Of a DNA stretch of 10,231 bases, positions 1 to 6,602 are shown one piece after another (the first letter of the stretch is position 1; each line of letters opens with the position of its first letter). The DNA is from Tannerellaceae bacterium (GTDB lineage Bacteria; Bacteroidota; Bacteroidia; Bacteroidales; Tannerellaceae): assembly GCA_031267205.1 (NCBI GenBank), contig JAIRZN010000087.1:1-10231 (forward strand). The letters are read 5' to 3'. The notes beneath the pieces were generated by a model. That model saw only the letters and a list, made by a program, of their open reading frames with translations. It searched no databases and had not been told where the DNA came from. A program made the translations under genes and the position numbers.

Positions 1-1659
1 GTTCTTAGGCACCATATAAGTGGCGTATATTCCGGCGAATGGTTGATAATGAGAGTCCTCCAACAGACTTGATGAACGCACGGCGACAGGCCCGTGGACT
101 ACGTCTAAGAAGGCCATCAGGTCATCTATCAAAGCTGCGGGGAGACCGGCGCGCAGGAAATAACGCAGTATCGTCTCGTTGTTTGCCTCGCTTAGGGCTA
201 TGGGATAAAGCTCGTTAGTCTCCATAAACTCGTCGAAGACATCGGTACAGATAACCACCGTCTTGGGAATCGTGACCGACATATTACCGCTACCAAGCTC
301 AGGGTAGTTCTTAACCATGGTGCCGATAAAAGCCAATCCCCGACCTTTGCCTCCAAGCGAGCCGTTGCCGATGCGGGCAAAGTTGCTGTATTCGTCAAAC
401 CGCTCCTTCTGGTAGACCGCGACGACGCCGGTGTTCTTCATCCTGCGGTAGTGTACGATGAGGTCGAAGATAAGCTGCCTCGCCTCGTCCATATCCCTGT
501 AATCGCCAACGTCAATGCGCTTCAATATTTCCGCCGGCGGAAACATGGCGCGGGAATAGAAGAAGCGAGAGAAGTGATTTCTCGAAAGATGGTACACCAG
601 CGAATCGTCCGGTATGTTGAATACTTTCGTCTGAAGGTCTTTGAGGTCTTTTATACGCATGATTTCCTCGCTCGTATCCGGATTGAGGATGATGAAGTCG
701 CCGAATCCGAAGCGGAGCATTATTTTCTTCTTCAGGTCTTGCGGATAGCTCTTCGAGTTCTTGTCGATAAAGGATGCGCCCAACTCTTTGGCATATTTCT
801 TATTGTCCGACTCCGAGGATTCAAGCACCAAAGGTATGACTAATCCACTCTTCCTCACGTAACGCCCGAAGGTATATCCGGCTAAAGGATCCTTTATCCC
901 GTCGCGCATGAAGCTCATATCGGATATAATGCCGAGCATATAATCCTTGTATTGCTCAAATATTTGGATGGCCTCCTCGTAGGTACGCGCAAGCAGTATC
1001 TTTGGGCGTCCACGCATGCGCAGGGTGCGCTGATGGTCGTTGAGCGCTTCCTTGGAAAAGGCTTGGCTTTGCTCCAGCACAAAGCGGTATATATTAGGCA
1101 GGGCGGAAGAGTAAAAGCGGATGGAATCCTCGACCAGCAGGATGATTTGCACGCCTACGCTGGCTGTATCGTAAGACGCGTTCATCTTGTCCTCTATCAG
1201 CTTGATGATAGCCAGTAACAACTCCGAATTACCGAGCCAACTGAAGACGTAATCAATTGCGCTGAGGTCTTCGCGGGCGACTCGCTTTGTCACCTCCTTT
1301 GAGAATGGCGTCAGCACTACAATAGGAATGTTCGGGTAGGATTTTTTTATTTCTTCCGCAGCGAGAAATATATCGCGATTGCCCATATTGGGCATGCAGA
1401 TAATCAATTCAAAATTACGGTTTTCCAACTCGGCGAGGGCCTCATCTTCAGTGGACACCTGAGTGAATCGCGGTGGATAGCGCAGGCTCAGCGAGGTGTA
1501 TTCATTGAACACTTGTTCATCGACTCTGCCGTCGTCTTCAAGCATAAAGGCATCGTATTTGGTGGCGACAAGCAGCACATTATATATGCGCTTATTCATC
1601 AAATTGGCAAACGAAGCGTCTTTAAATACAAGGCTCTTAAAATCAGGGATGCCGCTCAT
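1..1659 (-). CDS. PEP synthase-like protein with N-terminal receiver-like domains (partial, C-terminus off window)
   Basis: The ATG at 1657-1659 opens a frame that stays open for 553 codons to the left edge, so only the N-terminal part is present. Residues about 25-160 look like a response-regulator receiver fold, but the usual phospho-acceptor position reads FELIICMPN with no Asp. Residues about 170-325 look like a second receiver with better residues: ED at 177-178, Asp247 in IISDMSF, and Lys300. From about residue 429 begins a PEP/pyruvate-binding ATP-grasp domain (GNGSLGGKGRGLAFIG at 431-446; GPVAVRSSSLLEDS at 523-536), as in phosphoenolpyruvate synthase and pyruvate phosphate dikinase. 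Enzymes of that type make PEP from pyruvate and ATP. Whether this one does depends on the missing phospho-His and PEP-binding parts. I recall long Bacteroidetes proteins of this build annotated as PEP synthase; the receiver part suggests signal-controlled activity (inference). Confidence 0.85.
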   Translation of the reverse strand, partial: MSGIPDFKSLVFKDASFANLMNKRIYNVLLVATKYDAFMLEDDGRVDEQVFNEYTSLSLRYPPRFTQVSTEDEALAELENRNFELIICMPNMGNRDIFLAAEEIKKSYPNIPIVVLTPFSKEVTKRVAREDLSAIDYVFSWLGNSELLLAIIKLIEDKMNASYDTASVGVQIILLVEDSIRFYSSALPNIYRFVLEQSQAFSKEALNDHQRTLRMRGRPKILLARTYEEAIQIFEQYKDYMLGIISDMSFMRDGIKDPLAGYTFGRYVRKSGLVIPLVLESSESDNKKYAKELGASFIDKNSKSYPQDLKKKIMLRFGFGDFIILNPDTSEEIMRIKDLKDLQTKVFNIPDDSLVYHLSRNHFSRFFYSRAMFPPAEILKRIDVGDYRDMDEARQLIFDLIVHYRRMKNTGVVAVYQKERFDEYSNFARIGNGSLGGKGRGLAFIGTMVKNYPELGSGNMSVTIPKTVVICTDVFDEFMETNELYPIALSEANNETILRYFLRAGLPAALIDDLMAFLDVVHGPVAVRSSSLLEDSHYQPFAGIYATYMVPKN

Positions 1660-1753
1660 ACGTGATATTATTTATTGCCCGACACAGGCGCCGACCCGGA
1701 GAGGCGACGCCGTGCTCGGAGATGCGGATGCCAAAGTATGTGCAATTAGCTCG

Positions 1754-2548
1754 TCACTTGTTGTCCGCGTTGTTAGTCGATCCGGCAGCGGAGTTGGCAG
1801 GCCGCCTTGCGGGCGTGGTTGACTGCCTGTTTGTCGCGGCATTGGCCGGCTGACGCGTAGTTGATCGTGTAGTATTGGCTCCGGCAGGCCGGCGGGTGGT
1901 TGAAGAATTAACCGGTTGGCGGCTGGTGGCTGGCCTTGTAGCATTGGTTGGCTGCCGGTTTGTTGCCGGCTGCTGTTGCCGGTTTGTTGCATTGGCCGGC
2001 GGGACGTTGATGGTGTTTGTATTGGTCTGAGCGCCCGTAACGCGCCTGACGGCAAGCCGTCTTACAAACGTATTCGTGGAGTGCTGTGTCGTATTGTTAT
2101 TGTAATCTTTGAACTCACGGGTGAGGATGAGCTGGCAGTTGTTCATCCACGACTTATATGTGACAGCGCGTTTGTAAGCAATATACTGAATCAGATCAGG
2201 GTCATTTTTGAGAACGGCGTATGCTCCATTCTTAGCCGACTCCAGTCCGTCAATGGCGACAGAGCGTTCAAACATCTGGCGTTTATTAGCGCCGTTGACA
2301 ATGACGGGCGGTAAAGTAAGCGTCTGTCCTCTTCCGGCGCCTTTAAGGGTGATTGTCAATATCAGGCTCTCATACCGTTTCACCGGCATGCGTTCGATGG
2401 TCATATACATATCCAGATTCAGCGCATTGCCTTTCAGCTCGGCTCTGTTCAGTTTGACGGATACGTTGCCTTGCTGTACTTGAGCGTGCAAGACAGGTAC
2501 ATAGCTCAGCATTATGCTTATAGTTATAAAAAACAATGTTTTCATCAT
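1754..2548 (-). CDS. DUF3868-like exported protein with basic low-complexity C-terminal tail
   Basis: This 264-residue protein starts at ATGATG, 4 bp after the stop of the DUF3575 gene, so the two are co-transcribed. A signal peptide covers about residues 1-23, with VLHAQ at the likely cleavage site. Residues about 25-150 form a beta-rich domain whose features (LTLPPVIVNG near 78-86, a Y-I-A-Y-K-R segment at 122-127, YKSWM at 131-135) match my memory of DUF3868, found next to DUF3575 in Bacteroidales fimbria-type clusters. As I recall, DUF3868 is usually followed by an OmpA-family peptidoglycan-binding domain. Here a 90-residue N/T/R/Q/P/A-rich tail stands in its place. The likely location is the periplasm or outer membrane. 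The export call is firm; the DUF3868 assignment is likely but not certain; the molecular function is unknown. Confidence 0.8.
   Translation of the reverse strand: MMKTLFFITISIMLSYVPVLHAQVQQGNVSVKLNRAELKGNALNLDMYMTIERMPVKRYESLILTITLKGAGRGQTLTLPPVIVNGANKRQMFERSVAIDGLESAKNGAYAVLKNDPDLIQYIAYKRAVTYKSWMNNCQLILTREFKDYNNNTTQHSTNTFVRRLAVRRVTGAQTNTNTINVPPANATNRQQQPATNRQPTNATRPATSRQPVNSSTTRRPAGANTTRSTTRQPANAATNRQSTTPARRPANSAAGSTNNADNK
1757..2035 (-). repeat. Low-complexity N/T/R/Q/P/A-rich coding repeat (tail of the DUF3868-like protein)
   Basis: This segment encodes residues 172-264. It is built almost only of Asn, Thr, Ala, Pro, Gln, Ser and Arg, with recurring units such as TNRQP, TSRQPVN, TTRQPAN and ARRPAN. 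An Arg, often followed by Gln-Pro or Arg-Pro, recurs roughly every 8-11 residues. At DNA level the plus strand shows imperfect repeats of short units such as ttgccgg, ggctgg and gccggc. The composition differs sharply from the preceding domain, so the tail may expand or contract by slippage. It could be a disordered, cell-wall-binding or O-glycosylated segment; the sequence does not decide. Confidence 0.8.
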
Positions 2549-2552
2549 CTCA

Positions 2553-3116
2553 TTAATTGATAATATATACTACACTAACACCTATTTGAGTCGGCCCGAT
2601 ATAGTTCCTCGTCAGTAGTTCGGATTGTTCAGGCTTAGTGTATAAAGATTTACTGTATTTTAAACTCATATATCCTACGCCAAGCGAAAATTCAAGGTTT
2701 AGCCGTGGCGTCAGGTACAGGTGATAACCGTACGAAAGCCCACCACCGTATGCCGTGCCACCTTTATACAGGTACCTTCTCGTAAAGCCGAAAAAAGGCA
2801 ATGACATACGCTCTACATCGAAGCCCAGATATAAACCATGTACGCCGATAAAATGTTCGTTGAAGCTTTCCCTAAACCAGTAACGAACCTCCGGTTGAAC
2901 CAGATAGTGTTTCCAAGCATGAGGCTTCTGCAGAACCCATCCGTTGTAGTTTGCCGATAGACTTACGGAGAAGGTTTTATTGATAGCGTACTCTCCCCCT
3001 ACGTTCAACGTCCCTGTGGCGTCAAAAACGAGGTTACTTTTGATTGCAATTTGTTGCGAATAAACAGAGAACGTCGTAAATACGAAGAACAGGAAACTCA
3101 CCCACAATTTACCCAT
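2553..3116 (-). CDS. DUF3575 family predicted outer-membrane beta-barrel protein
   Basis: This is a 187-residue protein with a signal peptide (about residues 1-21, ending SVYSQ). The mature part begins IAIKSNLVFDATGTLNVGGE and continues with alternating polar and hydrophobic strands. The segment WKHYLVQPEVRYWF followed by HFIGVHGLYLGFDV is the hallmark I associate with DUF3575, a small barrel family of Bacteroidales. The protein ends in YIIN, with hydrophobic residues as in a last barrel strand. It is the first gene of a two-gene operon with the DUF3868-like gene 4 bp downstream, and a good promoter lies just upstream. Such genes commonly sit with Mfa/FimA-type fimbrial genes, but none is seen nearby. 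The barrel and the family are well supported; the exact role is unknown. Confidence 0.87.
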   Translation of the reverse strand: MGKLWVSFLFFVFTTFSVYSQQIAIKSNLVFDATGTLNVGGEYAINKTFSVSLSANYNGWVLQKPHAWKHYLVQPEVRYWFRESFNEHFIGVHGLYLGFDVERMSLPFFGFTRRYLYKGGTAYGGGLSYGYHLYLTPRLNLEFSLGVGYMSLKYSKSLYTKPEQSELLTRNYIGPTQIGVSVVYIIN

Positions 3117-3146
3117 AACAGTTAGTTGTCATTATTAATAATTCCA

Positions 3147-3174
3147 CAAATATAAAGGAAATATTTCATACAAG
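3147..3174 (-). promoter_or_regulatory. Bacteroidetes-type promoter of the DUF3575 operon
   Basis: On the minus strand a perfect -7 element TATATTTG lies at 3147-3154. A TTG (-33-like) lies 16 bp upstream at 3171-3173, a little closer than the usual 19 bp or so. Transcription would start near 3140 and leave a leader of about 24 nt before the ATG at 3116. Confidence 0.65.
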
Positions 3175-3224
3175 TCCGTTCGGTTTATTTTTTTAGCTCA
3201 AAAAAGCATACGAAATTAAAAAAT

Positions 3225-4940
3225 TTATTTGAACGTAAAGACCTTCTTGTAACTCCATTTGCGACCGCTTGTGTTATATAATTCGGCATGAAAGATATAA
3301 ACTCCTGTCTTTAAGCGGCTACCCGACGAAGACTTCCCGTCCCAGAGTATCTCTCCCGATAGTCCTTGTAATTCGTGGTTCGGAATTTCCGCCACCCGCA
3401 TACCGGCCATATTATATATGTGTATGCGGCATCGGTAATCGTAGGTCTCCACCCTGTAAGCTATGCCGTAAATTCCGTCTTGCATCAGTATTGGCGCGGA
3501 TATGCCTGTCGTATTGTCGTCGTCAGGGTCTTCTTCGGGTGTCAATCTGGAATTGGGCGAACCGGGCGTGCCCCCCCTTGTGTCTATGGACAGGTAGATG
3601 TCATCTCCTACGCGTTCCCATGATATGCCGGGCTTGGCTTTCGGGTAATCTAATTCATCCATTAGCGCACCCGTAGCGTCTTCCAACTGCAATAGCTTCC
3701 CGTCATTAGCCAAGGCTTTCGGAAATTTCTCAAGGCCGACGGCTTCTCCAGGCTCGTCCACATGAATAGGTTTGCCCTCCTTGTAAAGGATGGCGTATCC
3801 TCCGGCAGGCATTGAAAGGGCGTCGATAACTGTCCTTTTCCCATCGTAGACAAAGGCCCATCCTTTGAGCGATACAGTTGATTCGGATGTATTATGTAAT
3901 TCCACGTATTCCGTTTCAGGAAAATAGATTGAGCCTTTTGGGTCGGCCATTACTTCATTTATACGCACCTGCCCGGGTATGCCGTGTGGGGTATCTTCTT
4001 CTTTTTCATACAGTATTTTCCAGGTTATTTTGGAAATCCGCCTGCCTTGCAGATCACACAATCCATCTATGGCGATAAGATATTCGCGTCCGTTTTCAAA
4101 TGTTTCAGGGACGCACACGTTTACGGTCGCTTGGGTAGGTCCATACGAGAGGGACGCTTCTTCGGCGTTGTCTATTTTACAGACGGCTTTCGAAATGTCG
4201 ACAGGTTTATCAAAAATGAATTGCAGCTCGTCGTCGCAGAGTATTTCTGCCGACAAGATTTCAAGGTCGGTGTATTCTTCGGTATCCGGGTCCGGTTCGC
4301 CTATATCGGTTACGTCATGCGTCACTTTCAGATTATCTATCAGGTATTCGCTGATTCGTCCTTTGATATAGCGGCAGGCGAGTATCATAAGAGCTTGGGG
4401 ATTACCGGGAGTCGACATCTTGTAAGACCCTTCCTCGCAGAACTCATGCTCGTCGGCTTTACGGGTGTAAAGCGTCCAAATCCTTCCTTCTTCCAGCGTT
4501 AAGCGTATAGACACGAAAAGGTAAGGCTCGTCCAACAAATCGTTGCGCCCTGTGATACGCGGCGTGGCGCTACGTTCGCCTTCCTTCTCGTATAGCGACA
4601 CACGACGGGCGTTATTCCCTGCCTGAATATAAATTGTGTCGACGCCATCTTTATATATGTATATACGCAGGTTGTTTGAATCGGTAGATTTGAAATTCAA
4701 TTTCACGTCCATTTCCCAGGTCATATTTTCTTTAAAAGACAACGGGACATAGATTGAGGCGCTGCCGGATTCTCCTGTGGGGGAGATAAACCGTAACTGT
4801 CCCGAATCGATTCCAAACATATCAACGTCTCCTTTCCATGGATTATTCGACGTAATACCGGTTCCCGAAAAAGATTCGTCCAATTGTGAAAATAGATGGA
4901 ATGGTAGCAAAAGCGCTCCCACCAATAAGATTACTTTCAT
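3225..4940 (-). CDS. Secreted lamin-tail-domain protein with T9SS-type C-terminal domain
   Basis: This is a 571-residue exported protein. A signal peptide (MKVILLVGALLLPFHLFSQ) is followed at about residues 20-210 by a beta-sandwich region resembling a LamG/concanavalin-type fold. An acidic linker (EPDPDTEEYTD) comes next, then an Ig-like SbsA-type domain at about 224-312. The lamin-tail domain at about 323-463 shows INEVMADPKG, TEYVELHNTS and the typical closing TPGSPN. A second acidic linker at 467-479 leads to a C-terminal domain at about 480-571 containing IHIYNMAGMRVAEI, DGKSSSG and LKTGVYIFHAELY, ending KKVFTFK; this resembles type IX secretion sorting domains. The protein is therefore predicted to cross the outer membrane and stay on the surface or be released. 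No catalytic motif is visible. Lamin-tail domains often accompany secreted nucleases and adhesins, but no nuclease domain is recognisable here. It is divergent from asd. Confidence 0.87.
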   Translation of the reverse strand: MKVILLVGALLLPFHLFSQLDESFSGTGITSNNPWKGDVDMFGIDSGQLRFISPTGESGSASIYVPLSFKENMTWEMDVKLNFKSTDSNNLRIYIYKDGVDTIYIQAGNNARRVSLYEKEGERSATPRITGRNDLLDEPYLFVSIRLTLEEGRIWTLYTRKADEHEFCEEGSYKMSTPGNPQALMILACRYIKGRISEYLIDNLKVTHDVTDIGEPDPDTEEYTDLEILSAEILCDDELQFIFDKPVDISKAVCKIDNAEEASLSYGPTQATVNVCVPETFENGREYLIAIDGLCDLQGRRISKITWKILYEKEEDTPHGIPGQVRINEVMADPKGSIYFPETEYVELHNTSESTVSLKGWAFVYDGKRTVIDALSMPAGGYAILYKEGKPIHVDEPGEAVGLEKFPKALANDGKLLQLEDATGALMDELDYPKAKPGISWERVGDDIYLSIDTRGGTPGSPNSRLTPEEDPDDDNTTGISAPILMQDGIYGIAYRVETYDYRCRIHIYNMAGMRVAEIPNHELQGLSGEILWDGKSSSGSRLKTGVYIFHAELYNTSGRKWSYKKVFTFK

Positions 4941-4962
4941 AGTTAAGCAGTGTTTTTCATTG

Positions 4963-4990
4963 TTGTTAGAAATTAATTATTTTATCTTTG
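4963..4990 (+). promoter_or_regulatory. Promoter of asd
   Basis: A perfect -7 element TATCTTTG lies at 4983-4990, with a TTG at 4963-4965 upstream (17-bp spacer). Transcription should begin about 4995-4998, giving a leader of about 70 nt before the asd ATG at 5067. The -7 element is mirrored by that of the opposite gene at 5020-5027. Confidence 0.7.
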
Positions 4991-5023
4991 CGCGCATTAG
5001 CCAAGGCATTAGGCGGGCGCAAA
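4987..5023. repeat. Inverted repeat joining the two facing promoters
   Basis: TTTGCGC (4987-4993) and its reverse complement GCGCAAA (5017-5023) are separated by 23 bp. The outer bases are the TTTG ends of the two -7 elements, so the pair of promoters is symmetric about 5005. Between them GCATTAG occurs twice as a direct repeat (4994-5000 and 5006-5012). A regulator could bind here and control both genes, but no known operator is recognised. Confidence 0.6.
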
Positions 5024-5050
5024 TGTAAATAATTCGATTAGCAAAACAAA
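5020..5050 (-). promoter_or_regulatory. Promoter of the lamin-tail gene
   Basis: On the minus strand TTTG (5047-5050), a 19-bp spacer and TACATTTG (5020-5027) match the Bacteroidetes -33/-7 consensus. Transcription should start near 5013 and leave a leader of about 70 nt before the ATG at 4940. The site lies inside the predicted leader of asd, so the two promoters point at each other. Confidence 0.75.
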
Positions 5051-5066
5051 TTAATTAGAACTCAAA

Positions 5067-6080
5067 ATGAAAGTAGCAATTGTTGGTGTGAGCGGCGCTG
5101 TGGGGCAAGAATTCCTGCGCGTGCTCGACGAGAGGAATTTCCATGTAGATGAGCTTGCACTTTTCGGGTCATCCCGTAGCGCCGGACGCATTTATACGTT
5201 TCGTGACAAGCAATATGTCACTAAAGAACTAAAACACAATGACGATTTCAAGGGCGTCGATATTGCTTTTGTCTCTGCAGGCGGTAGCGCCTCTGTGGAA
5301 TTTGCGGAAACGATTACCCGGCATGGAACGGTAATGATTGACAATTCAAGCGCTTTCCGCATGGACGACGACGTGCCTTTAGTCGTTCCCGAAGTAAATG
5401 CCGAAGACGCCCTTAACCGTCCGCGCAACATAATTGCCAATCCCAATTGTTCAACCATACAAATGGTCGTAGCATTGAAAGCTATCGAACGCCTTTCACA
5501 TATCAAGCGCATACACGTAGCTACTTACCAGGCTTCCAGTGGCGCAGGAGCGACGGCTATGGCGGAGTTAGAGCGGCAGTACGAACAGATACGAAAAGGC
5601 GAAACGCCCACTGTTGAGAAGTTTGCTTACCAGTTAGCGTACAACCTGATTCCACATATCGACGTATTCGCTGACAACGGTTATACTAAAGAGGAGATGA
5701 AGATGCACCATGAAACCCGCAAGATCATGCATTCCGACGTAGAGGTGAGCGCCACCTGCGTTCGCGTACCGGTGATCCGTTCGCACAGCGAGGCTACGTG
5801 GATTGAGACCGAACGTCCCGTCAGCGTGGAGGAAGCCCGCCGCGCCTTTGCCGAAGCCGAAGGTATAGTCTTGCAGGATGATCCTTCGCAAAAGGAATAT
5901 CCTATGCCTCTCTTTGTGGCCGGGCAAGACCCTGTTTACGTGGGGCGTATACGCAAGGACATATCCAACCCGAACGGACTTACTTTTTGGACGGTAAGCG
6001 ACCAGATAAAAAAAGGCGCCGCTCTCAACGCCGTCCAGATTGCCGAATATTTGGTAAGAGTCGGTAATATTATTCCGTAA
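5067..6080 (+). CDS. asd: Aspartate-semialdehyde dehydrogenase
   Basis: This enzyme reduces aspartyl phosphate to aspartate semialdehyde with NADPH, the branch-point step to lysine/diaminopimelate, threonine and methionine; it is cytosolic. The 337-residue length is normal for the family. The N-terminal Rossmann motif GVSGAVGQ (7-14) binds NADP. The catalytic Cys is Cys128 in NPNCST, the conserved Gln is Gln155 in YQASSGAG, and the R-x6-H pair is Arg233 and His240 in CVRVPVIRSH, with the spacing of E. coli Arg267/His274. The HHETRK segment at 214-219 and FWTVSDQIKKGAALNAVQI near the end are also family features. The start at 5067 places the Rossmann fold directly at the N-terminus. It is the only rightward gene, transcribed from its own promoter. 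Its last 11 bp overlap the end of the convergent lipoprotein gene. Confidence 0.97.
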   Translation: MKVAIVGVSGAVGQEFLRVLDERNFHVDELALFGSSRSAGRIYTFRDKQYVTKELKHNDDFKGVDIAFVSAGGSASVEFAETITRHGTVMIDNSSAFRMDDDVPLVVPEVNAEDALNRPRNIIANPNCSTIQMVVALKAIERLSHIKRIHVATYQASSGAGATAMAELERQYEQIRKGETPTVEKFAYQLAYNLIPHIDVFADNGYTKEEMKMHHETRKIMHSDVEVSATCVRVPVIRSHSEATWIETERPVSVEEARRAFAEAEGIVLQDDPSQKEYPMPLFVAGQDPVYVGRIRKDISNPNGLTFWTVSDQIKKGAALNAVQIAEYLVRVGNIIP

Positions 6081-6432
6081 ACTCTATCACCGTACCGGTG
6101 GCGGTCACGGTATAGACCGAAAGAACAAGATAAAAAGATACGTGCGTATCATACGTGATATTCACGACAGCCCGCGCTTTGCCCCTAAGTTTTGCATTTT
6201 GGAGCATGTCGGTTTTCGCTTGACCGTATAATCGCTTGGACAAGCCGCCGAAGCCGAGTATATACGTGCTGGAAGAAACGCCTTCGGTCTGACCCAGCAC
6301 GACGAAGTTCTTTTTTGACAATTCTACGTTTGTAAGCGTCGTGTTGTCGTTAATCATGGCTGTTGTCGTCACGCCGCAACCCGATAAAATCAGCGCACAA
6401 ACCAGCAGGAGGGAAAATGTTATCTTTTTCAT
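6070..6432 (-). CDS. Small DUF6567-like lipoprotein
   Basis: This is a 120-residue protein with a lipoprotein signal (MKKITFSLLLVCALILSGC, lipid-bearing Cys19). The mature part contains LSKKNFVVLGQTEGVSSSTY, a glycine-rich LGFGGL, a helix rich in Lys/Ala (QAKTDMLQNAKLRGKARAVV), and ends in a V-T-A-T-G-T-V-I-E-F strand. This pattern matches my memory of DUF6567, a Bacteroidetes lipoprotein family of unknown function. It is predicted to be anchored in the cell envelope, facing the periplasm or the surface. It is monocistronic with its own -7 element, and its stop codon lies inside the last codons of the convergent asd gene. The lipoprotein call is firm; the family name is from memory. Confidence 0.88.
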   Translation of the reverse strand: MKKITFSLLLVCALILSGCGVTTTAMINDNTTLTNVELSKKNFVVLGQTEGVSSSTYILGFGGLSKRLYGQAKTDMLQNAKLRGKARAVVNITYDTHVSFYLVLSVYTVTATGTVIEFTE

Positions 6433-6467
6433 AATTGATTGTTATTAAATTAAAGTTATACTTTGCA

Positions 6468-6475
6468 CAAAGATA
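6468..6475 (-). promoter_or_regulatory. -7 promoter element of the DUF6567-like lipoprotein gene
   Basis: A perfect TATCTTTG lies on the minus strand, about 36 bp before the ATG. No TTTG is found at the usual -33 spacing, so the promoter may need an activator. Its end is part of a short dyad CTTTG-CA-CAAAG (6461-6472) that would lie around the transcription start. Confidence 0.55.
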
Positions 6476-6518
6476 GCATATAATCCAATCCCTTGTTCTT
6501 TTTCATCTTTTTTTCAGT

Positions 6519-6602
6519 CCCACGTGTGGGAAAGTTCAAAGTAGAAGTGATTGGAGGTTTCCCGCGTGTGGGAAAGCATAAAGTAGAAGTGTTTGGAGCT
6601 TG
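6519..6602. repeat. Two tandem 42-bp repeats with CCCRCGTGTGGG dyads
   Basis: Unit 1 (6519-6560) and unit 2 (6561-6602) are identical at 35 of 42 positions. Each starts with a dyad (CCCACGTGTGGG or CCCGCGTGTGGG), then AAAG, three variable bases, the common core AAAGTAGAAGTG, and a TTGGAG segment. A third, inverted partial copy follows: GCTTGCACACACG (6598-6610) can pair at 11 of 13 positions with 6565-6577 of unit 2, giving a stem with a 20-nt loop. The unit length is a multiple of three, so open frames cross it on both strands (for example PRVGKFKVEVIGGF / PRVGKHKVEVFGAC), but I regard these as by-products. It is likely a dispersed intergenic repeat of Bacteroidales; function unknown. Confidence 0.75.

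Noticed and set aside
451..1218. Rightward open frames inside the PEP-synthase-like region
   Set aside because: The leftward frame is open for 553 codons with recognisable ATP-grasp motifs; these are shadows.
1732..1738. Promoter for the PEP-synthase-like gene (TACTTTG on the minus strand)
   Set aside because: It has one base too few between TA and TTTG and no -33 element; read-through from the DUF3575 operon is equally possible.
1916..2314. Rightward open frame of 132 codons opposite the DUF3868-like gene
   Set aside because: Cys/Leu/Arg-rich translation typical of an antisense frame of a repetitive gene; the leftward frame has a signal peptide and operon context.
3188..3205. T-run/AGCT/A-run palindrome after the lamin-tail gene as a terminator
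   Set aside because: The stem is almost entirely A-T and is not followed by a T-run on the minus strand, so an intrinsic terminator is not supported.
5634..5927. Leftward open frame of 97 codons inside asd
   Set aside because: It is antisense to conserved asd residues, has no promoter or signal, and is a shadow of the real gene.
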